Of a stretch of 64,000 nucleotides of DNA, positions 61,941-64,000 are shown in pieces. This stretch comes from Albula goreensis (taxonomy: Eukaryota; Chordata; Actinopteri; Albuliformes; Albulidae): the NCBI GenBank assembly GCA_022829145.1, contig CM040764.1, forward strand, positions 17,942,361 to 18,006,360, in the 5' to 3' direction. Position 1 is the first letter of the stretch. Every line of letters begins with the position of its first letter. Made by a program: the position numbers and the translations under genes. Under the pieces are notes generated by a model, which had not been told where the DNA came from, did not search any database, and saw only the letters and a list, made by a program, of their open reading frames with translations.

Positions 61941-64000
61941 AGGTGGGGTGGGGGGGTGACGGTGGAGGTGAGCTGTGAGCCATGGGGCTCCAGTAGGGGG
62001 CGCTCTGTGCTTCGTCACAACCGAGCAGATATATTTCCAATCAAATCTAATAAATCAAATTGAAATCCCTATCCAATAATAGAAGTATGACAATATGATA
62101 CGGCAATAAGATAAATACAAGTGTAATCAGATTCTACACTCGTGACATTGGGCTGCTGCTTTATCCTACAATGTAAAATCCAGTACGTACTTATTGAGGA
62201 AGAAAGAAGCAATCACGCTATAATTAAGCATTTGGCTAATACATTAACCTGCTACTGGAAACCACTTACATTTTCATACAGAGAGATTAAACCACAAACA
62301 CCAAACAATAACTCATCTTTTAATTGAACTATTTGCACCATTTAGTTCCTTTTAGTGTGAAGCAAGTTTAGGGGGGAATGATGGTATATGAACAAGGACA
62401 CAGCAGGCAAACCCCCCCACCACCACCACCACCACCACCACCGCCACCCTGCCCCACTTTCCTTAAATCAAAGGGAAACGGGTTGCCAGTGCTAGGGTAT
62501 AACTCACCCCTGAACAGCAAAGGGGTTAATGGGAACGGTGCAGGCAGGGCTAAATCATCAGGCTGCGACACGGAGCAGCATCCCCCACTGACAAACGAGG
62601 AAGGATTACGCTATCTCTCCTATAAAATAGGGCTCAAGCGCTCTTCCCCGTGTCCGCAAGCCTCTGCCCAGGCAGGCGGGGGGTGGGGGTGGGGTGGGGA
62701 GGGGGAGTGCAGTGCCCTTTATTAATTATTAAACAATGACTCTCGCCACGACGTGATGAATTCTACCCAGGCCTCCGCTCCGGAGGTGGGAGGAAGCGGC
62801 CTCCTCGTCCTCCCTGGCTGGCCCCTGCTGTGCTGCTGTGGATAGGGGAAGCGGCCCGCTGCATTATGGGTAGGACCTACTGGTGTTGGGGTCCAGCCGC
62901 AATGTTGCTCTGCCCAGGTCAGTAAAACACAGCACTGCCATTCCAACATGATCCCCGCCAGCCAGCATCCTGGTGGCAGTTTTTTTTTTCTTTTTTTATG
63001 AGCAAGGTGGGGGCTGTTTCCACATGCGGAAAGACTGGAGGAGAGGAACCTGACACGAGCGGCAATTTCTCTTCCTGGACTCCCCCTCCCTGTGCGGGCG
63101 GTGGATGAGCAGCGCAGTGGGTTATTGGGTTATCTTTAGGCTGACCCTCTTGGTCAGAAGCCTGTTGATGGAGCGGGAGCCACTGTCATCCTCACCTGAG
63201 CCAGCCCTCCCTCTCTGATGGACTGCGCTGACCCGTCCCTGCCATTACTTACCCTGGGCTGGACCCCGCCCTCATCTGCCGCCAGCTGTGCGCAGCACTG
63301 TGATTTATGAACAACAGCCTCCCTGCTAACTGCCGCTTTGTTTCCTCTGCTCCACCAAATCTCTTAATGCCTCCAGCTTTGTGCTCTTAATAGTGGCTGG
63401 ATGCAGGTATTTTTTTTTATGATACGGATGCCAGCAGACTCCCCTTCCTGTAGTGGCGCGCTAATGAGACTCATTCATGTCTAATGAGCTTATTACAGTG
63501 CTGCTGCCCCCTGGGGAGATGAAGAGGAATTGCAGCCTGTCATGGTGAGAGAAAAGGGCCCTTTTGCTCATGTTTTTTTGCCTGTTGTTACAGAAGGGTG
63601 AATGAATTTCCAGCATTCTCTCTGTTGTGGGATCTGATGGAAGTATGTGAGGGCTAGTTATGAAGAGACCAATATTTGAGTATGTTGAGAAGCTCAGTAT
63701 CTCCCACAGATAGATGTGGATGTGGTCCAGTAGGAGTGCTTTGATTGAGTGGGTACCTGAAGACCTGGTTCAATATGGGAGTTCTCAGAGCTCTTGAGAG
63801 GGTAACTGTGACCTAGACCAATAGGAGAGCTCTTGGTGGGTGGGTACCTGAGGCCTGGTCCAATAAGAGAGCTCTTAGTGAGCAGGTGCCTGAGGCCTGG
63901 TCCAATAGGAGAGCTCTGAGTGGGTGGGTACCTGAGGTGCATGTGGGTCAGGCGCTCCATCTCCTGTTCCATGTGATCCTGTAACTCTCCAGGCCGGAGC
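22855..64000 (-). CDS. rnf220: RNF220 E3 ubiquitin ligase, C-terminal part, 13 exons
   Basis: Join of 63932-64000, 56164-56212, 52546-52641, 50489-50531, 45588-45709, 43294-43426, 37711-37807, 36807-36893, 36656-36711, 36086-36185, 28888-28996, 26784-26858 and 22855-22926, minus strand. The join is 1108 nt and gives 368 residues plus a stop, with every exon phase consistent and every intron GT-AG. In this fragment a C2HC finger (C102, C105, H119, C123) is followed by acidic stretches, a short heptad-like helix (about 293-308) and a RING-HC domain (C316, C319, C332, H334, C337, C340, C351, C354). Family knowledge: RNF220 is a RING E3 ligase reported to act on Sin3B and on neural patterning regulators with its partner ZC4H2, and to modulate Wnt/beta-catenin with USP7. 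The N-terminal half lies beyond the right edge. Whether this is an a or b fish paralogue cannot be decided here. Confidence 0.95.
22927..26783 (-). other. rnf220: rnf220 last intron, 3.9 kb
   Basis: It holds a GC-rich block at 24180-24790, a CA-rich stretch with a local duplication (25470-25640) and a long homeobox-motif-rich block at 25640-26130. No exon was seen. The stretch 22990-23400 and that at 24830-25440 show nothing recognisable. Confidence 0.6.
25640..26130. promoter_or_regulatory. candidate conserved non-coding element (intronic)
   Basis: About 490 bp free of repeats, with many ATTA/TAAT cores (TTATTAAAG, TTAATGAG, CTATTAAATTC, CCATTAGTAC, TATTAATTGC) mixed with GC-rich words such as CATCGCGCGCCAGCCGCTGCG. 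It has no open frame of note. The mixture of CpGs and homeobox cores is typical of developmental enhancers near rnf220, but conservation is not tested here. Confidence 0.4.
26784..26858 (-). CDS. rnf220: rnf220 exon 12 of window, central RING ligands
   Basis: The 75-nt exon is in phase 0 at both ends and encodes ESYTMPLASIQCWHVHCEEC followed by WLRTL. CxHxxCxxC gives ligands 3 to 6 of the RING, and the tryptophan after the last Cys is typical of E2-binding RING surfaces. The acceptor is GCTCTCTCAG and the donor CTG|GTAAGA. Skipping it would keep frame but destroy the RING. Confidence 0.97.
26859..28887 (-). other. rnf220: rnf220 intron, 2.0 kb
   Basis: Intron between the first and second RING exons. 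It contains a CpG-bearing stretch at 26900-27420, a cryptic exon-like piece at 27112-27163, an A tract (27761-27790) and a CTCF-like CACCAGGAGGTGGTAG near 27677. The rest shows nothing specific. Confidence 0.6.
28888..28996 (-). CDS. rnf220: rnf220 exon 11 of window, coiled coil and first RING ligands
   Basis: The 109-nt exon completes Lys and encodes ITEDSTATTLEALKARIREL, then EKQILRGDRYKCLICM. The leucine-spaced helix LEALKARIRELEKQIL is the short coiled coil that precedes the RING and is expected to help dimerisation. CLIC supplies the first two zinc ligands. The acceptor is GGTCCTGGCAG and the donor ATG|GTAAGAG, in phase 0. Confidence 0.97.
29930..30520. promoter_or_regulatory. candidate conserved non-coding element (intronic)
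   Basis: Non-repetitive block with even base composition, several CpGs, and a TAATTA-rich right half (ATTAATTAGAAAAAATAATT). It ends just before a GT microsatellite. Open frames through it (64 to 127 codons) have no splice sites or domains. Likely enhancer-type sequence by appearance only. Confidence 0.38.
30546..30584. repeat. (GT)n microsatellite
   Basis: About 19 GT units at the edge of a candidate enhancer block. Confidence 0.95.
31180..31630. promoter_or_regulatory. candidate conserved non-coding element (intronic)
   Basis: The block contains TAATCC-like, CTGATTAGCATGC, GATGAATATTCATTG (an octamer-like inverted repeat, GAATATTC) and TTTATAGC words without simple repeats. It resembles the neighbouring element in texture. 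No coding signal was found. Confidence 0.35.
32078..32106. repeat. perfect hairpin, 12-bp stem and 5-nt loop
   Basis: TGCCTCTTAATT, AAAAA, AATTAAGAGGCA. In the rnf220 sense strand the loop is UUUUU. It lies in an intron, flanked by A-rich runs. Confidence 0.95.
33540..33900. promoter_or_regulatory. candidate conserved non-coding element (intronic)
   Basis: Compact block with CpGs, TTAAATAAAGG, AATAAAGCG and TTTGTTTACT (forkhead-like TGTTTAC), lying between a 16-bp tandem copy and a large CA minisatellite. It has no splice-bounded reading frame. The role is inferred from composition only. Confidence 0.3.
33955..34345. repeat. CA-rich minisatellite with pure (CA)n core
   Basis: Degenerate units built on CACTCATCTACGACACACG and GCGTGCACTCACACACTCAC recur several times and surround a pure CA run (34185-34262). 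Three long overlapping frames here are repeat-encoded only. Confidence 0.9.
36086..36185 (-). CDS. rnf220: rnf220 exon 10 of window
   Basis: The 100-nt exon encodes (E)MPSTSNGESSQQDASSASS, then TTTQRTCKNSDIE and two bases of Lys. Compared with the recalled human sequence (ESSKQEAMQKTCKNSD) there are a few extra Ser/Thr residues in the low-complexity middle. The donor is GAA|GTGAGC. The acceptor CTGCACAG is preceded, after about 15 nt, by a (CT)n microsatellite in the sense strand that seems to serve as the polypyrimidine tract. Confidence 0.95.
36201..36235. repeat. (GA)n microsatellite serving as polypyrimidine tract
   Basis: About 17 GA units. On the sense (minus) strand this is (CT)n ending 15 nt before the acceptor AG of exon 36086-36185. 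Confidence 0.95.
36656..36711 (-). CDS. rnf220: rnf220 exon 9 of window
   Basis: The 56-nt exon encodes (N)GGTPSNRITPEFSKWASD and one base of Glu. The acceptor is TTTGCAG and the donor is a full consensus, ATG|GTGAGT. ITPEFSKWASDEMPSTSNGE across this junction is diagnostic for RNF220. A variable NGGPPST in human corresponds to NGGTPSN here. Confidence 0.95.
36807..36893 (-). CDS. rnf220: rnf220 exon 8 of window
   Basis: The 87-nt exon encodes YTEADIIPCSGEDQGEARER followed by EALRGAVL, close to human YTEADVIPCTGEEPGEAKER. It has acceptor GCTCACAG and donor AAA|GTACGC, with a split Asn codon into the next exon. The next intron is only 95 bp, the shortest in the window. Confidence 0.94.
37711..37807 (-). 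CDS. rnf220: rnf220 exon 7 of window
   Basis: The 97-nt exon starts after CTCTCTCACAG and encodes TGFATCSTKENHDSDADLDV followed by DGDDTLEYGKA. It ends in phase 2 at the unusual donor ACA|GTATCC, which has a weak exon side and a C at +5. The donor is supported because the next exon opens with the G that completes Gln, giving EYGKAQYTEAD as in the family. The run of Asp and Glu is the acidic region before the RING. Confidence 0.93.
38531..38870. repeat. degenerate 86-bp tandem repeat
   Basis: Units begin TATTGGAG(A/T)(A/G)GACAGG at 38531, 38617 and 38703 (exactly 86 bp apart) and, shortened, at about 38773 and 38826. Each has a CAGGTGAG-type word followed by a GTGTGTGAG block. Confidence 0.8.
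40890..42160. promoter_or_regulatory. CpG-rich intronic block
   Basis: Two GC-rich cores (40960-41080 and 41680-42070) with many CpGs, far above the local average, are separated by ordinary DNA. This could be an intragenic CpG island or an orphan promoter. No donor-ended ATG frame compatible with rnf220 phases was found here. Confidence 0.3.
42790..43075. repeat. degenerate short tandem array
   Basis: About seven or eight imperfect units of roughly 28-45 bp follow the pattern TTTCCC..CAAATTAAAATGCCCAGGTGTG..CACC. The clearest copies are the last two (CCTGTAAATTAAAATGC and CTTATAAATTAAAATGCCC). Confidence 0.55.
43294..43426 (-). CDS. rnf220: rnf220 exon 6 of window
   Basis: The 133-nt exon opens REGACGVEDDSADVDGENG and continues FEEYEWCGQKRVRATSLL to EGGFR, plus one base of a Gly codon. 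The FEEYEWCGQKR block is nearly identical to human RNF220. The acceptor is TTTGTTTCACAG and the donor GAG|GTATGC. The acidic first half and aromatic-basic second half are characteristic of this family and of no other that I know. The exon starts in phase 0 and ends in phase 1. Confidence 0.96.
45588..45709 (-). CDS. rnf220: rnf220 exon 5 of window, C2HC zinc finger
   Basis: The 122-nt exon encodes (A)RIGKMKRRKPEDGQ and then a finger with the spacing C-x2-C-x13-H-x3-C (CPLC ... HVEQC), ending LFK at donor GTAGCT. The acceptor is GTCTTCCAG. KMKRRK is a likely nuclear-localisation-type basic patch. A second good donor, CAG|GTATGT, lies inside the exon at 45666. Using it would remove 78 nt (26 codons, the whole finger) without changing frame. 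I recall human isoforms both with and without the equivalent segment, so alternative donor use is likely. Confidence 0.95.
46084..46111. repeat. poly(A) tract
   Basis: About 28 A in an intron. The 100 bp upstream do not resemble a SINE or LINE that I know, so it may be a simple repeat or an old retroposon tail. Confidence 0.9.
48028..48142 (-). CDS. rnf220: candidate alternative first or cassette exon of rnf220
   Basis: An ATG at 48140-48142 opens MLTVDDLCWCRRYAKES and stays open to a strong donor at 48028, CACG|GTAAGAG. It ends in phase 1, exactly what exon 45588-45709 needs, giving ...CCIRH-ARIGKMKRRK. An acceptor-like TTAACAG at 48133 also fits phase 1 from exon 50489-50531, so the 105-nt piece could be a symmetric cassette. 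As a first exon it would give an RNF220 form lacking the N-terminal half but keeping the zinc finger and RING. The peptide is not recognised from any domain. Phase agreement by chance has odds of about one in three, so the evidence is supportive, not conclusive. Confidence 0.5.
50489..50531 (-). CDS. rnf220: rnf220 exon 4 of window
   Basis: This 43-nt exon encodes TFLRVRANRQTRLN plus the first base of an Ala codon, identical to the segment recalled from human RNF220. The acceptor is CTCTGACAG after a pyrimidine-rich tract and the donor is GTATGT. It is basic and may form a short helix before the zinc finger. It lies 249 bp downstream of a candidate internal first exon (50780), so transcripts from that promoter would splice into it or past it. 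Confidence 0.93.
50780..50950 (-). promoter_or_regulatory. candidate internal rnf220 promoter with non-coding first exon
   Basis: Reading the minus strand, a CRE-like TGACGTC (50944-50950), an E-box GTCATGTGAC (50932-50941) and a YY1-type AACATGGCTGCGGC (50911-50924) stand in a row. These are followed by about 130 nt ending at a full donor, CACAA|GTGAGTTT (exon end 50780). This order is typical of a short housekeeping-type promoter with a YY1 site at the start. No frame with an ATG continues into exon 50489-50531, so the first exon would be 5' UTR and translation could start at the ATG of KMKRRK in exon 5. It lies in the intron between exons 3 and 4 of the window. Confidence 0.5.
51440..51660 (+). 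promoter_or_regulatory. possible divergent promoter/first exon on plus strand
   Basis: About 500 bp from the minus-strand promoter-like cluster, the plus strand has a CpG-containing stretch with ATACGTCATGCAT (CREB/ATF-like) and ends in a good donor, GCGGG|GTGAGT, at 51652. A divergent non-coding transcript is possible. The 96-codon open frame that follows (51659-51949) is AT-rich, has no recognised domain and is probably chance. Confidence 0.25.
52546..52641 (-). CDS. rnf220: rnf220 exon 3 of window
   Basis: This 96-nt exon has phase 0 at both ends. The acceptor is TGTCTCCACAG and the donor CAG|GTGAGC. It encodes SLLLSVHIKREGGSPTVSP followed by LSSDDLHHSDRYQ, very close to human RNF220 SLLLSASIKREGESPTASP and DDLHHSDRYQ. 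The IKREG segment resembles a sumoylation consensus (psi-K-x-E), although here the residue two after K is E (K-R-E), which fits the pattern. Being symmetric, the exon could be skipped without a frame change. Confidence 0.95.
52642..56163 (-). other. rnf220: rnf220 intron, 3.5 kb
   Basis: GC-rich blocks at 53930-54790 and 55390-55720 stand out from AT-rich surroundings. Both contain TAAT-type homeobox motifs or CpGs and look like regulatory non-coding elements. Open frames over them have no recognisable protein features. The rest (52990-53900, 54800-55380, 55830-56160) shows nothing specific. Confidence 0.6.
53930..54790. promoter_or_regulatory. candidate conserved non-coding element, GC-rich then AT-rich
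   Basis: A CpG-rich stretch (53960-54240) with two near copies of CCGGCGGAAT about 25 bp apart passes into TTAATC/ATTA-rich DNA. The 96-codon open frame on the minus strand (53948-54238) has an Arg/Gly/Pro-rich composition typical of GC-rich shadow frames and no splice support. An enhancer or silent CpG island is most likely. Confidence 0.35.
56164..56212 (-). CDS. rnf220: rnf220 exon 2 of window
   Basis: This 49-nt exon lies between an acceptor reading CTTACAG and a strong donor, AAG|GTAAGC. It completes a Ser codon and then encodes KNPAHKDLSVVPGTPK. This matches the family segment recalled from human as KNSLLKDAMAPGTPK. It goes from phase 2 to phase 0 and bridges the neighbouring exons exactly. 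It is too short to be found as an open frame and was located by searching for the PGTPK codons. The region is a flexible linker between the two zinc-binding parts of the protein. Confidence 0.92.
58170..58560. promoter_or_regulatory. candidate conserved non-coding element
   Basis: CpG-bearing, repeat-free block with TTAGCGCTGATG, GAGATAATAAAC and CCATTAATCTG words, between AT-rich flanks. Frames across it show no splice sites fitting rnf220. Confidence 0.3.
61904..61939. repeat. (GT)n microsatellite
   Basis: About 18 GT units, 50 bp from a CTCF-type motif. Other short GT/CA runs are at 56436-56454, 61208-61232, 42313-42357, 32865-32892 and 26657-26672. Confidence 0.95.
61990..62003 (+). promoter_or_regulatory. 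CTCF-type motif
   Basis: CCAGTAGGGGGCGC on the plus strand matches the CTCF core consensus at every position. It lies inside an rnf220 intron, next to a GT microsatellite and a TAAT-rich stretch. Confidence 0.5.
62416..62447. repeat. (CCA)n trinucleotide repeat
   Basis: About nine CAC/CCA triplets with one CCG, in an intron. The frames over it are Pro or Gly runs. Confidence 0.9.
62700..63560. promoter_or_regulatory. candidate conserved non-coding element near exon 1 of window
   Basis: Repeat-free block carrying GCGCTAATGAGACTCATTCATG followed by TAATGAGCTTATTAC (63457-63497), with dense ATTA/TAAT cores, and a near-consensus CTCF word CCCCAGGGGGCAGC on the minus strand (63508-63521). It lies within intron 1 of the window. 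Enhancer function is inferred. Confidence 0.35.
63723..63936. repeat. 42-bp minisatellite overlapping the exon 1 splice donor
   Basis: About five units (42, 42, 42 and 49 bp spacings between their donor words) read TGGTCCAATAGGAGAGCTCT then GGGTGGGTACCTGAGGCC in the best copies. The word CTCAG|GTACC of the true donor is part of the unit. Copies of the donor end at 63932, 63890 (GC donor), 63848, 63806 (lost) and 63757. The minus-strand frame from the exon stays open through the array to a stop at 63694. Confidence 0.85.
63932..64000 (-). CDS. rnf220: rnf220 exon 1 of window (5' end outside window)
   Basis: The exon encodes LRPGELQDHMEQEMERLTHM followed by HL, which fits the recalled human segment LRPSELQEHMEQELEQLTQ. 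It ends CTC AG with donor GTACCC at 63931, in phase 2, and the split Ser codon is completed by the T that opens the next exon. The upstream part, expected to hold a CxxC zinc-binding motif, is beyond position 64000. The intron starts inside a 42-bp tandem repeat whose units each carry a copy of this donor region, so the real donor could vary; 63932 is chosen because it restores the phase needed by the 56 kb exon. Confidence 0.9.

Larger units (their letters stand above)
56213..63931 (-). other. rnf220: rnf220 intron, 7.7 kb
   Basis: The intron holds a donor-linked 42-bp tandem repeat at its 5' end, several GC-rich or homeobox-motif-rich blocks (62700-63560, 61360-62040, 58170-58560, 56960-57300), a CTCF consensus at 61990 and G-quadruplex-prone runs. 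The stretch 59860-60760 is AT-rich with TTCAT-type low complexity (60220-60260) and shows nothing else. No further rnf220 exon was seen. Confidence 0.7.

Overview
The window is vertebrate DNA, most likely from a ray-finned fish. It has short spliced exons with consensus GT/AG junctions, long (CA)n and (CT)n microsatellites, no Alu or L1-type repeats, and many AT-homeobox-motif-rich non-coding blocks of the kind that surround developmental genes. No prokaryotic gene, CRISPR array, tRNA or rRNA gene, or retrovirus-like element was recognised.

One protein-coding gene is clear: rnf220, encoding the RING-type E3 ubiquitin ligase RNF220. It lies on the minus strand and runs off the right edge. Thirteen coding exons were placed by reading splice junctions, codon phase and match to the RNF220 family (human sequence recalled from memory). 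In transcription order: 63932-64000 (partial), 56164-56212, 52546-52641, 50489-50531, 45588-45709, 43294-43426, 37711-37807, 36807-36893, 36656-36711, 36086-36185, 28888-28996, 26784-26858 and 22855-22926 (stop). All phases join without a break, giving a 368-residue C-terminal part: a linker, a C2HC zinc finger, acidic segments, a short coiled coil and a C3HC4 RING finger split over the last three exons. The large N-terminal exon(s) lie beyond position 64000. The 3' UTR probably ends near 21.7-21.9 kb.

Inside the gene there is sequence support for transcript variety. There is a promoter-like cluster (CRE, E-box, YY1) with a donor-ended candidate first exon at 50.8-50.95 kb. A phase-compatible alternative first or cassette exon lies at 48028-48142. 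An in-frame internal donor in the zinc-finger exon could remove the C2HC finger. A 42-bp tandem repeat at 63.72-63.94 kb copies the splice donor of the first exon in the window.

The left third (1 to about 21.7 kb) shows no recognisable gene. It holds microsatellites, two weak SINE-like pieces, CTCF-like motifs, palindromes and several blocks that look like conserved non-coding elements. The introns of rnf220 carry more such blocks. Conservation cannot be tested from one sequence, so these are given at low confidence. I did not find a novel multi-gene system; the most unusual items are the splice-site-associated repeats and alternative exons of rnf220.
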